Shown one piece after another: positions 40,990 through 48,979 of a stretch of DNA of 64,000 nucleotides. The notes under the pieces were generated by a model. That model saw only the letters and a list, made by a program, of their open reading frames with translations. It did no database searches and had not been told where the DNA came from. A program made the translations under genes and the position numbers. The DNA is from Bacillota bacterium. Its GTDB lineage: Bacteria > Bacillota > Sulfobacillia > JAJZYS01 > JAJYTV01. The stretch covers positions 1-64,000 of the forward strand of contig JAJYSZ010000003.1 of assembly GCA_021793315.1 (NCBI GenBank), written 5' to 3'. Every line of letters starts with the position of its first letter. Within the stretch, counting starts at the first letter, position 1.

Positions 40990-42530
40990 GCGTATTCCTC
41001 CCCATGCGCCATGGGCGATTGATTGGCGCAAGACGCCCCAATACCTTCCCGTGCCCATGCGGAAGGAGAGTGGCCGAGTTCGCTGGCCAGGCCGGACACG
41101 GCATCCAAGACGGCGCCGGGCACATCGCTTGACGCGAGTTCCTGCTCGCCGCGCAGACCGATCGCCCAGGCGACTTGCTCCAGCGCTTCGCGGCGGGCGG
41201 TCGGGGACGGCGGCAGGGCGGCATTGAGGTGCGACCAGGCCTTGGGCGCCTCTTGCCGGTGGACGTGGCAGAGCGCCTCCAGCAGGTGGAGATGTGCAGG
41301 CAGCTCCGGTAGCTCGAGCCTGGCGTCGGAAAAGGCGTGGAGGGCATCTTGCCAACGACGTAGGCGAAAGAGAGCCGCCGCCACCTCCAGCGGCCCTGGG
41401 GGAGGGCTCTGCCAGAGTTCCCCGGCCGGGCGGCCGGCGGCGAGGTGCAGCTCGACGAGCGCCTGGACGTGCGCGAGATCGTCCGGCTCGAGACGCACCG
41501 CCTGTGCCAGCGCCGCGAGGGCTTCGTCGTGGCGCCCGAGTTCGCCAAGCAGCCGGCCAAGCGTGCGCCAGGCCTGCGCACCGCCTAGCCTGGGGTCCGC
41601 GCCGTCGTAGGGAGGCGTCTGGGCGGGACCGAGGGCGATCGCTCGCCGCAGGTGGCGCTCTCCCTCGCGGGGTCGCCCTGCGCGAAGGAGGAGCACGCCG
41701 GCCAGATAGTGGAGATCGGTGAAGCGGGGGAAATGCCGCAAAGCCTCGAGCACGAGATGGCGCGCATCGTCTTCGCGCCCTGCCTGCCAGAGCGCCGAAA
41801 CCTCGAGCTTGAACAGCCTGCTCTGCCACGGCTCCACCGCCACGGTGAGGCTGCGGGCCCGCTGCAATTCGGCGGCCGCCGCGTCAAAGTCGCCCTGCGC
41901 GAGGTGCTCCACTCCCAGGGCGTAAGCGGAGAACGCGTCCTCCGGCCGTTCCGCGACCTCTTCCTGCGCCAGCCGCAGGTTGCGCGCCTTCTTGTCGCGA
42001 TCGTCCACGAACTGCGGCAGGTAGCCGCGATGGATGATGGCCACCGGCGCAGCGGAGATGGGACCGTGGGGGCGCGCGGCCAGCAGGCTGCCGATCACCT
42101 GCTCATGCAGCCTGCGCTCGTAGTGGATGCCAGGCAGGCGCCGGAAGAGGCGCACCGCGCTGTGGCGCTCTTCGCGGCCGCCTGCCAGGAGGTTGCGGAT
42201 CGGTACTTGGGCGGCGACCGCCGACGTCCGGCGAAGCCAGCTCCGCAGCGTTGCGGGGTCGCCGTCGAGACGCTCGTCGGCGTCCAGCACCAGCACCCAC
42301 TTGCCATGCGCCGCGGACAGCGAAGCGTTGCGCGCCTGGGCGAAGTCCCCTTGCCAGGGCGACTCGACGACCACCGCACCGAACGACCGCGCCACCTCCT
42401 GGCTGTGGTCGCTGGAACCGGTGTCCGCGACGACGATCTCGTCGACCGCGGCCTGCGCGGAGCGGAGACATTCCGCAAGCTCCGCCTCTTCGTCGCGCAC
42501 GATCATGCAGAGAGTAAGCAGCAAAGGCAA
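40986..42530 (-). CDS. GT2 glycosyltransferase with TPR repeats
   Basis: A 514-residue protein: an N-terminal family 2 glycosyltransferase domain (TLCMIVRDEEAEL, VADTGSSDHS, LVLDADERLDG; residues 1-200), then about 300 residues of helical TPR-like repeats. This layout is that of SunS-like and TPR-GT2 proteins, which glycosylate peptides or build surface polysaccharide. The metal-binding DxD is DAD in LDADE. The start TTG 42530 is needed to keep the first strand, but it lies one base after the terminator hairpin of the upstream gene, with GGGGGCG as its only ribosome binding site. Expression may depend on read-through. Confidence 0.87.
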   Translation of the reverse strand: MPLLLTLCMIVRDEEAELAECLRSAQAAVDEIVVADTGSSDHSQEVARSFGAVVVESPWQGDFAQARNASLSAAHGKWVLVLDADERLDGDPATLRSWLRRTSAVAAQVPIRNLLAGGREERHSAVRLFRRLPGIHYERRLHEQVIGSLLAARPHGPISAAPVAIIHRGYLPQFVDDRDKKARNLRLAQEEVAERPEDAFSAYALGVEHLAQGDFDAAAAELQRARSLTVAVEPWQSRLFKLEVSALWQAGREDDARHLVLEALRHFPRFTDLHYLAGVLLLRAGRPREGERHLRRAIALGPAQTPPYDGADPRLGGAQAWRTLGRLLGELGRHDEALAALAQAVRLEPDDLAHVQALVELHLAAGRPAGELWQSPPPGPLEVAAALFRLRRWQDALHAFSDARLELPELPAHLHLLEALCHVHRQEAPKAWSHLNAALPPSPTARREALEQVAWAIGLRGEQELASSDVPGAVLDAVSGLASELGHSPSAWAREGIGASCANQSPMAHGEEYA

Positions 42531-42531
42531 C

Positions 42532-42562
42532 GCCCCCGGCGCAGGCTATGCGCGCCGGGGGC
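42532..42562 (-). terminator. Terminator abutting the GT2 start codon
   Basis: GCCCCCGGCGC pairs with GCGCCGGGGGC around nine bases. It ends the CAP gene, and its 3' arm includes the only purine-rich site before the TTG of the GT2 gene. Confidence 0.75.
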
Positions 42563-42576
42563 CGCTTGCCGCAACT

Positions 42577-43431
42577 CTAGAAGCTCGGTCCCGCGAAGAG
42601 CTCTTCCACCAGCACGCCGCCCGTCACGGGCAGGACTGCGATGCCGGTCTGGGTGAAGGCCGAGTCGAGCAGGTTGGCCTTGTGGCCAGGATCGGACATC
42701 AGGTCGATCATGGCCCGCTGGATGGTCCCGGCTTCTGCGATGTTTTCCGCACCCATGGACTGGGCGCTGAAGCCGGCCGCGGTCTCCTGGTTGATCGGCC
42801 AGCCAAGGCGCGGCGAGTAGTGGGCCACGTAGCCGTAGGTGATCATGTCCTGTGCCTTGGCCAAGGCCAGCTGATCAAGGGTGGGGCTGTCGGCCAGCGC
42901 GCCGACTCCCGCCTGCTGGCGTGCCTGGTTGACGAGCGACAGGAATTGCGCCGAGAGCGAGGCGCTGCTGTCGGGCGCGGTGCTGGGCGCACCCGCGTTG
43001 GACGAGGTTGCGCCGGTCGAGCCGGAGGCGCCCGATCCGGAGGTGGCCGCGCCGGATGCACCCGAGGAACCGGAGCTTGTCCCACCGGTCGACACGCCGC
43101 TCGGCGTCGGGGCCGGGGCCACCGGCTGGGAGACCCACTGGCCGAGCCCGGGCACGAAGTAGGACGTCGAGCCGACCGAGAAGGCGGAACCTGAAGCTGA
43201 GGTCGTCGCCGGCTGCGACGGGCTGGTGGACGGCGTCGACGGCTGGGCCGGTGTCGTGCTCGGCTGCGGGAAGGTGAGCGACGTCGGTACGGTGACAAGC
43301 GGGCTGCCAAGAACCGCGCCGAAGTAGGTGGTGCTTCCCTGGCTCGTGTAGGTCGGGGCGGCAAAGGCGGGCACGGCCGGCAGGAGAAGCCCGGCGGCGG
43401 CGGCCAGCGGCAGGATGCGCAGCTTCTGCAA
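42577..43431 (-). CDS. Secreted CAP-domain (SCP) protein
   Basis: A 284-residue secreted protein. A signal peptide ends at VPAFAAP; residues 50-150 are a Ser/Thr/Pro/Gly linker; the last 130 residues form a CAP domain like that of spore-associated YkwD/SafA-linked proteins. Motifs: LVNQARQQAGVG, VAHYSP, MGAENIA and MSDPGHKANLLDSAFTQTGIAV, including the conserved His and Glu. Function in bacteria is unclear (envelope binding, lipid or peptide cleavage). The start is TTG 43431 with GGAGGTG upstream. The long low-complexity linker suggests cell-wall crossing. Confidence 0.9.
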   Translation of the reverse strand: MQKLRILPLAAAAGLLLPAVPAFAAPTYTSQGSTTYFGAVLGSPLVTVPTSLTFPQPSTTPAQPSTPSTSPSQPATTSASGSAFSVGSTSYFVPGLGQWVSQPVAPAPTPSGVSTGGTSSGSSGASGAATSGSGASGSTGATSSNAGAPSTAPDSSASLSAQFLSLVNQARQQAGVGALADSPTLDQLALAKAQDMITYGYVAHYSPRLGWPINQETAAGFSAQSMGAENIAEAGTIQRAMIDLMSDPGHKANLLDSAFTQTGIAVLPVTGGVLVEELFAGPSF

Positions 43432-43454
43432 GGAGACACCTCCTACGCCAGACT

Positions 43455-44360
43455 CTAGTCGCCGCTGGGATTTCGGACAAACGCGCCATCCCGCTGGGAC
43501 GACTTCTCTTGTGCGATGGGCTCGTGGTTCCCTTGGCGATGTCGGCCAACCGCCAACTTTCCGGCAGGTGGGATATGCTCCTTCTCAAGCCATGGCTCAA
43601 TGTCCCACGACGCGTAGCTGCCGTGGCGCAGCGTAGGCACCCCGTCCTGCTCCGCCAGCGCGACGTGCCGCCACGAGCCGTCCCGATAGAGCAGCCAGGC
43701 ACCTGTCCCGACGCGTACGCACGGCCCCGCGTCGGTCTGCCGCAGGCGCGTCAAGGCTTCCGTCGGCAGAAGGAGCGGGGGCAGGGGCTGCCAGACCGTC
43801 CAGGGCGCCTGACGGTGCCAGAAGAGAAGCAGGCGGTCGGCAACGCCTCCCTGGTGGCGCACGGCCGCCAGCGGAGGGTCGCCCGCGAGCAGGAGAAGCT
43901 CGCGGGCTCTTGCCTCCGTCAGCCTCTGCACGGAGACCCTGTCGTCTTGCCAGGAGAGGGCGTGCACGCCGTCCGGGAGGTCGAGAAGACTGAGGATCGG
44001 TCCCCCCTGCGGGGAGCCGAGCGCGGCCATTATGGCTGGCACGGCCGGCAGGGCCAGACTGGTGCAGACACGATCCGACACCAGGCGAAGGATGCCACCG
44101 AAGTGGACCGCGACCAGAAGCCAGGGGTCTGCGGCAAGGGCGGCCAGGCCCGTCATCGGGGCTGTCGGCCCAGAGCCGGCAAGCGTTCCCTGGGCATCGA
44201 GCCAGAGGACGGGTCCTCCGGCCGCGCGAGGCGCGAGGACCGGCTGGACGGCGCCGGGCGGTGCAGTTGCGCAAGTTGCGCCAATGCGATACGCCAGCGT
44301 TTCGCCTCGCTGCCCGACCCAGGCGTCCCCCTGCGGCCAAATCAGCTGCGTCGCCTTCAT
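43455..44360 (-). CDS. Hypothetical protein (beta-propeller-like composition)
   Basis: A 301-residue soluble protein that I do not recognise. It is rich in Trp, Leu and Gly with repeating strand-like pieces (PVLWLDAQGTLAGSG, GVHALSWQDDRVSVQ, GAWLLYRDGSWRHVA), which suggests a WD-like or other beta-propeller. No signal peptide. AAGG lies about ten bases before ATG 44360. Its start is only 47 bases from the divergent Cys-rich gene, so the promoters overlap and the two may be co-regulated. A spore-related role is a guess. Confidence 0.65.
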   Translation of the reverse strand: MKATQLIWPQGDAWVGQRGETLAYRIGATCATAPPGAVQPVLAPRAAGGPVLWLDAQGTLAGSGPTAPMTGLAALAADPWLLVAVHFGGILRLVSDRVCTSLALPAVPAIMAALGSPQGGPILSLLDLPDGVHALSWQDDRVSVQRLTEARARELLLLAGDPPLAAVRHQGGVADRLLLFWHRQAPWTVWQPLPPLLLPTEALTRLRQTDAGPCVRVGTGAWLLYRDGSWRHVALAEQDGVPTLRHGSYASWDIEPWLEKEHIPPAGKLAVGRHRQGNHEPIAQEKSSQRDGAFVRNPSGD

Positions 44361-44407
44361 GGACGGGTAACCTTACGAAACGCCTCGACATAGGAAGGAT
44401 CGAGACC

Positions 44408-44995
44408 ATGAAGGGGAGGGATCTCGCCTTGGCAGTAACACCGGGTCCTTGCCCGACAACCGGCTGTCCTGCACCCACGGAGATCGACTGCATCCTGGTC
44501 GACAAGGTGTTCGACTACTGCTACCAGGCCGACACGACCGGCACCGTCTGTGCGCCCTACACGTGCACGGGCACCGTCACGGGAATCAGCTGCGCGGTGA
44601 CCGACGCGTCCTGCAGTTTCCAAAGCAGCACCTCCGCCGTCACCACCGACTACGTCAACGCGACGTTCCTGATCACCGCCACCGTCGAGTTCACCATCAC
44701 GACCTCGGTCACGACCTGCACCACCACGGCGAGTGTGACCATGCTCAAGACGGTCACGCTTTGCGGCCCGACCGGTACCGCGCAAAGCTGCTCGGTGTTG
44801 AGTGCCTCGTGCGCGCCGCCCGCCCTCGTCAACGGCACGATCTGCACGACGGTGACAATCTGCAGCACCTTCATCTCGACCGCCAGCGTCCAACTGCTGG
44901 TGCCCACCTACGGCTACTGCACGCCAGCGCCGTGCGTCACGCTGCCGCTCCCGCCGTGCCCGCCCAGCCCGCTCTTCCCGCCACAGTGCACGTGA
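44408..44995 (+). CDS. Cysteine-rich protein, possibly a spore coat component
   Basis: A 195-residue protein with 18 Cys and unusually many Thr, Val and Ser. It starts at ATG 44408 (GGAAGG upstream), not at the track 44261. The order is a Cys cluster (TGCPAPTEIDCILVDKVFDY), a Thr/Val beta-rich core (TDYVNATFLITATVEFTITT) and a Pro/Cys tail (LPLPPCPPSPLFPPQC). No signal peptide. Such Cys-rich, beta-rich cytosolic proteins in spore formers are often coat or exosporium proteins that crosslink; this fits, but is inference. It is followed at once by a strong terminator. Confidence 0.72.
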   Translation: MKGRDLALAVTPGPCPTTGCPAPTEIDCILVDKVFDYCYQADTTGTVCAPYTCTGTVTGISCAVTDASCSFQSSTSAVTTDYVNATFLITATVEFTITTSVTTCTTTASVTMLKTVTLCGPTGTAQSCSVLSASCAPPALVNGTICTTVTICSTFISTASVQLLVPTYGYCTPAPCVTLPLPPCPPSPLFPPQCT

Positions 44996-45000
44996 ACGCC

Positions 45001-45040
45001 GGGAGCCCGAACCACACAGGTTCGGGCTCCCTCCTTCTTC
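45001..45040 (+). terminator. Terminator after the Cys-rich gene
   Basis: GGGAGCCCGAACC pairs with GGTTCGGGCTCCC, followed by TCCTTCTTC. Confidence 0.85.
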
Positions 45041-45070
45041 GGACCTGCGCACGGCAGGTCAGTGGTGGCG

Positions 45071-45886
45071 TCAGGGATACTGATGCACGCTGCCGGTGGC
45101 GGTCACCCCTTGCGAGGGCCACTGGTGCATGCTGCCGGTGGCGGTCACCCCCTGCAAGGGCCACTGGTGGAGGCTGTGCGCGGCAGGGGCCGAGGCGCCG
45201 ACAGGGCGAGGAGGCATGGCTGCCCCGGGCACCAGGTTCGCTGCGGACGGGAAGGTGCTGGTCGGCGAGAGGATGCGGTGGGCGCCGCCGGCGAAAAGCG
45301 CGGCATTGGCCGCTCTCGAGGCGATGGCGAGTGCGCTTTGCGCTGGCCCATACGCGACGAATGGAACCTGGCTGCGGGAGACGTTGGGCGCAACGGTGAT
45401 CTGGGGAGCGAACGGGGCGCCCATGGCCACGGAATCGGCCTCCGCGACGGGCGGGCGCCGTTCGGCTGTGGAGATGAGCTGCGGAGTCGGGAGCTCCTGC
45501 ACCGCGGGCACGACGGTCGGGCCCGGCACATCCTCAGGGGCGGGCGGGACAAGCGGGGGAGTGGACGGCGTCCCGAGCACGGCAGGGCCGGCCGCTGGGG
45601 CAGGCGGAGGCTCCAGCTCCGCGGGCATGAGGTGTGCGGCGGACTGGGTCTCCCGTCCTGTGGGGGCGACGGCCGGAGTCTTCATGTCCCCTTGCGCGAG
45701 CACTTGCGGCGGCGCCGAGATCACGGGGACAGGGGGCGCAACCTGCCGCGCTGCAGGGGCGATCTGAAGCGGGGGCTCCGACGGCGCAGCCCCAACCTGC
45801 GGAGCGGGCGGGGTCTCGTGTGCCGCGGCCCTGCCCTCGAGCCAGCGGCCCAGTGCGTACGCTTTGCTGGCAAGCCACTGCGACAC
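45071..45886 (-). CDS. Proline-rich protein with C-terminal HQWP repeats
   Basis: A 271-residue protein with a short N-terminal amphipathic piece (SQWLASKAYALGRWLEG), a long Pro/Ala-rich disordered middle and a tail in which a 14-residue unit is repeated (GVTATGSMHQWPSQ and variants, ending HQYP). No signal peptide, membrane helix or known domain. The GTG at 45886 has a perfect AAGGAGGT seven bases upstream, which argues for a real gene against the larger opposite ORF (45062..46876). A structural or spore-surface role is possible. Confidence 0.68.
   Translation of the reverse strand: MSQWLASKAYALGRWLEGRAAAHETPPAPQVGAAPSEPPLQIAPAARQVAPPVPVISAPPQVLAQGDMKTPAVAPTGRETQSAAHLMPAELEPPPAPAAGPAVLGTPSTPPLVPPAPEDVPGPTVVPAVQELPTPQLISTAERRPPVAEADSVAMGAPFAPQITVAPNVSRSQVPFVAYGPAQSALAIASRAANAALFAGGAHRILSPTSTFPSAANLVPGAAMPPRPVGASAPAAHSLHQWPLQGVTATGSMHQWPSQGVTATGSVHQYP
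45081..45164. repeat. Two 42-bp direct repeats, encoding 14-residue units
   Basis: Units starting at 45081 and 45123 differ at a few positions (TGCACGC against TGCATGC, CTTGCGAGG against CCTGCAAGG). A third partial unit follows. They encode the HQWP repeats of the Pro-rich protein. Confidence 0.8.
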
Positions 45887-45970
45887 GACAGCGACCTCCT
45901 TGCCCGGCGCATAGCACCGGGCCCAGATGCGCCAGCATACGCCTTTGCGCGTCGCAGTGTGACGGTTTGC

Positions 45971-46849
45971 CTAGGCCAGGCCAGACCGCCGCAGGATGGA
46001 CACATCCCCGCGGCGCTCACCGTGGCGCAGGTAGAGGCGCACGGCGGCGGGATCGCCGTGCGACGGGGCCGTCGTGTGCATTTCGGCGGTGCGTACGCCG
46101 CGGTTCCAAAGCACCTGCAGGGCTCGCAGCAGCAGATAGTTGCCGATGCCCTGGCCCCGCATGGCCGGGCGGACAAGCACACCGAACGTGGAGAAGTCTC
46201 CGGGGACCACTTCGCCGCTGCCTGTGCTGACGAAGCCGATCAGCTCGCCGTTCTGGCGGGCGCCGATGAAGCGCTCGTCCCGAGGCGACTCGAACAGTCG
46301 TGCGAAATTGCGACGTGCCGCGATGTCGCCGCCCCAGTGGTCGAACAGCCAATCCCAGGAGCCGCGGTATGCGGCCACCGCGAGCCGCGCGTATTCCTCG
46401 GGGTTTGGGATTTCCTCGGCGAACGAAATGCCGCTGGGCGGATCCCCGGGCGGCGGCGCGGGCAGGCGCCAATGGATGTGGACGACGCGCCGCTGCACCG
46501 TAAAGCCGCGCTCCGCCAGCACCGCGGCCATCGGCGAACCGGTCGGGGCGGCGGCCTGGATCGTTTCCGCACCCTGACCGATCGCGTGCTGGCTCAGCTC
46601 GTCGACGAGGGCGAGCAGAGGGCCGGCAGCGCCCGCAAGGTCGGTGAGCAGGGCAAGTCCGGAATGGGGGGCAATGCAGAGGCGGGCGGTCGCGACGACC
46701 TCATCGCCATGCTCCGCAAGCCACGTTTCGTGACTTGGGTAGACAAACAGATCGGCCTCATTGAGACCGCGCTGCGCATGCGGGTCCCAGCCGAGAGCGG
46801 CGAGCGCCTCGGCGTCGGAAGGAGTCGAGGAACGCAAAATATAGGACAC
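45971..46849 (-). CDS. GNAT-family N-acetyltransferase
   Basis: A 292-residue protein with one clear GNAT domain at the C terminus: FGVLVRPAMRGQGIGNYLLL carries the acetyl-CoA-binding R/QxxGxG/A loop (about residue 230). The first 130 residues look like a second, degenerate GNAT half (YILRSSTPSDAEALAALGWD), so this may be a tandem-GNAT protein. The start is GTG 46849 with GAGGGGGAG upstream; the track start at 47047 runs into the LmbE promoter. It diverges from the amino-sugar operon, so an amino-sugar substrate is worth considering. Confidence 0.87.
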   Translation of the reverse strand: MSYILRSSTPSDAEALAALGWDPHAQRGLNEADLFVYPSHETWLAEHGDEVVATARLCIAPHSGLALLTDLAGAAGPLLALVDELSQHAIGQGAETIQAAAPTGSPMAAVLAERGFTVQRRVVHIHWRLPAPPPGDPPSGISFAEEIPNPEEYARLAVAAYRGSWDWLFDHWGGDIAARRNFARLFESPRDERFIGARQNGELIGFVSTGSGEVVPGDFSTFGVLVRPAMRGQGIGNYLLLRALQVLWNRGVRTAEMHTTAPSHGDPAAVRLYLRHGERRGDVSILRRSGLA

Positions 46850-46970
46850 GGGGCTCCCCCTCGCGCCGACGGATAGTTCGGCAATTCGCCATGCCGCCCG
46901 CATCTCCCTGGCGGCGCAGGAAACAGGGCTCCGCCCCGCGAAGCCGGGAGCCGCGAAGGAGATGGCGTGA

Positions 46971-47693
46971 TTGTCGGTGATGTCCTTGAGGCCCGACATC
47001 CTGTCCGCACGGCGTGTTCTAGCCGTCCAGCCGCATCCCGACGACAACGAAATCGGCGCCGGTGCCCTGATCGCGCGGCTGTCAGACCTGGGACGCCTCG
47101 TGCGCTACATCACCGTCACGGACGGCAGCATGGGAACCATGGACCCTGGGCGGATGCCGTCGGAGCTGGCACGTCTGCGCAAGGCTGAGGCCGATTCCGC
47201 CGCGCGGCTGCTCGGGGTCACGGAGAATCGCCACCTCGGCCATCGAGACCTGCTCGACAGCCCCATGCCTGACCTGCGCGCCGAGCTGATGGCGGAGATC
47301 GGGGAATTCCGACCGGACTTCATCCTGACCTGCGACCCATGGCTTCCCTACGAGTCCCACCCAGATCACCGCGCAGTCGGCCTGGCCGTGGCCGAAGCAG
47401 TCAGCTTTCTCCAGTTTCCGCACGTTCCGGGTGCGCCGCAAGACGCTCCGGCGCAGCCGATGGTGGCCTTCTACGCCAGCGGCCAGCCGAACGTGCAGAT
47501 CCCCGCCGGGGCGTACTGGCAGCGCAAGTGGGACGCGGTCGGCCTACATCGGACGCAATTTCCGCCCCAGGCGCTGATGCAGCTCAGGGCCTTCGCCGAG
47601 AGCCTGTCGCAAGGCGAGGAAGGCTTCTTCGAGGCCTTCAAGGTGCTGCACCCCTTCTTCCTGCACTTCAACCCGGCGGCGGTCCTGGCATGA
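46971..47693 (+). CDS. LmbE/PIG-L family N-acetyl-sugar deacetylase
   Basis: A 240-residue zinc deacetylase. The motif VQPHPDDNEIGAG (PHxDD, about residue 20) and ESHPDHRAV (about residue 125) supply the zinc ligands. Family members remove acetate from GlcNAc-containing glycolipids, mycothiol/bacillithiol precursors or chitobiose. It heads an operon with a GH4 enzyme and a sugar kinase, which favours an oligosaccharide such as a GlcNAc disaccharide over a thiol precursor. The start is TTG 46971 with AAGGAG nine bases upstream. ATGA couples it to the next gene. Confidence 0.9.
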   Translation: MSVMSLRPDILSARRVLAVQPHPDDNEIGAGALIARLSDLGRLVRYITVTDGSMGTMDPGRMPSELARLRKAEADSAARLLGVTENRHLGHRDLLDSPMPDLRAELMAEIGEFRPDFILTCDPWLPYESHPDHRAVGLAVAEAVSFLQFPHVPGAPQDAPAQPMVAFYASGQPNVQIPAGAYWQRKWDAVGLHRTQFPPQALMQLRAFAESLSQGEEGFFEAFKVLHPFFLHFNPAAVLA

Positions 47694-48979
47694 AGATCGC
47701 GGTGCTGGGCGGCGGCAGCTCGTACACGCCGGAACTGCTGGAGGGACTGCTCCAGCGGCAGATGTCCATCGAAGAGGTCTGGCTCGTCGATGTGCCGGAA
47801 GGCCGCGAGAAGGTAGGGATCATCGCGGGCCTTGCCGAGCGCATGGCGGCCGCGATCGGGCGCCGGGTCCGCTTTCCCGTCACGGAGGACAGGAAGGCGG
47901 CTATCGCGGACGCGAGCTTCGTGCTCAGCCAGATGCGGGTCGGCGGACTCAGGATGCGCGGGGCGGACGAGCGGATACCGCTCAGACACGGCCTGCTCGG
48001 CCAGGAGACCACCGGCGCAGGCGGCTTTGCGAATGCCATGCGGACCATTCCCATCGCGCTGCAAGTGGCGGAGGAAGTGGAGAGGCTGGCACCAAAGGCG
48101 TGGCTGCTCAACTTCACGAACCCTGCGGGTCTTGTCACGCAGGCGATCTCCAGCGCCGGATACGAGCGGACGGTCGGGCTCTGCAACGTGGCCCGCACCA
48201 CTGAGCGGCGCATCGCGCAGTTCGGCGGGCTGCCCCAAGAGTCGGTCGAACTCGAGGTCGCGGGTCTCAACCACCTGACAGGCAGCTGGATTCGCGTCGG
48301 CGGCCAGGACGCGACGGCGTTGGCGCTGGCGAGCGGAGCCCTCGAGGAGGAGCTTCGCCAGGTCGCTCCCGAGGCGGTGGTGCCGCAGGGCTTCTTCGCG
48401 GGACTCGGTTTCTTCCCGAACCCGTATCTCAACTATTTCTTCTTCCCCCGCGCCACCCTGAGGCACGCCGAGCAGGCCGCCGCCTCGGCAGAGGGGACGC
48501 GCGCCGATCGGGTGCAAGCGATCGAGCAGCAGCTGTTCGCGCGTTACCGGGACCCGCAGCTTGCAGGCAAGCCGCCTGAGCTTGAAAAGCGCGGCGGCGC
48601 CTACTACTCCGAGGTGGCCGTGGATGTCATGACGGCGCTGCAGGCCGACAAGCCGCGAAACCTCGTCCTCAATCTGCGCAGTCGCGGCGCCCTCCCAGGT
48701 TTTGCGGACGACGACGTCGTCGAGCGCAACGCCGAGGTGAGTCGCGCGGGCATCCGCCCGGTTCCTCGCAAGGAGCCCCTGCCGCCGCTGCTGCGGGGGG
48801 TGGCGCTGGCCGTCAAGGAATACGAGCGCCTGACGGTGGCAGCGGTGATGCAGGGGTCGCGCAGAAAGGCGCTCGAGGCACTGATGTGCCACCCGCTGGT
48901 GGGCGGCGCCGATCTGGCTGACAGGCTGCTTGACGACCTGGCGGCGGCCAACCGCGCCTACTGGCCCGAACTGAAGTGA
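47690..48979 (+). CDS. GH4-family glycosidase (6-phospho-beta-glucosidase-like)
   Basis: A 429-residue enzyme of glycoside hydrolase family 4, which uses NAD+ and a divalent metal in an oxidation-elimination mechanism. Visible features: the Rossmann start KIAVLGGGSSYTPELLEG, LLNFTNPAGLVTQA (the NP..(T) signature), VGLCNVARTT with the metal Cys, and AGLNHLTG with the metal His. It overlaps LmbE by four bases (ATGA). The family usually needs 6-phosphorylated substrates; no PTS gene is in this operon, so either import lies elsewhere or the substrate is made by the kinase. Confidence 0.92.
   Translation: MKIAVLGGGSSYTPELLEGLLQRQMSIEEVWLVDVPEGREKVGIIAGLAERMAAAIGRRVRFPVTEDRKAAIADASFVLSQMRVGGLRMRGADERIPLRHGLLGQETTGAGGFANAMRTIPIALQVAEEVERLAPKAWLLNFTNPAGLVTQAISSAGYERTVGLCNVARTTERRIAQFGGLPQESVELEVAGLNHLTGSWIRVGGQDATALALASGALEEELRQVAPEAVVPQGFFAGLGFFPNPYLNYFFFPRATLRHAEQAAASAEGTRADRVQAIEQQLFARYRDPQLAGKPPELEKRGGAYYSEVAVDVMTALQADKPRNLVLNLRSRGALPGFADDDVVERNAEVSRAGIRPVPRKEPLPPLLRGVALAVKEYERLTVAAVMQGSRRKALEALMCHPLVGGADLADRLLDDLAAANRAYWPELK

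Noticed and set aside
39536-41581. 681-residue minus-strand ORF
   Set aside because: Out of frame with both the MFS and GT2 genes it crosses; the peptide is Arg/Pro/Ser rich without domains.
45062-46876. 604-residue plus-strand ORF
   Set aside because: It runs antisense to the Pro-rich protein and GNAT genes, has GC-rich low-complexity residues and no ribosome binding site. Both minus-strand genes have good starts, and the GNAT has a clear motif.
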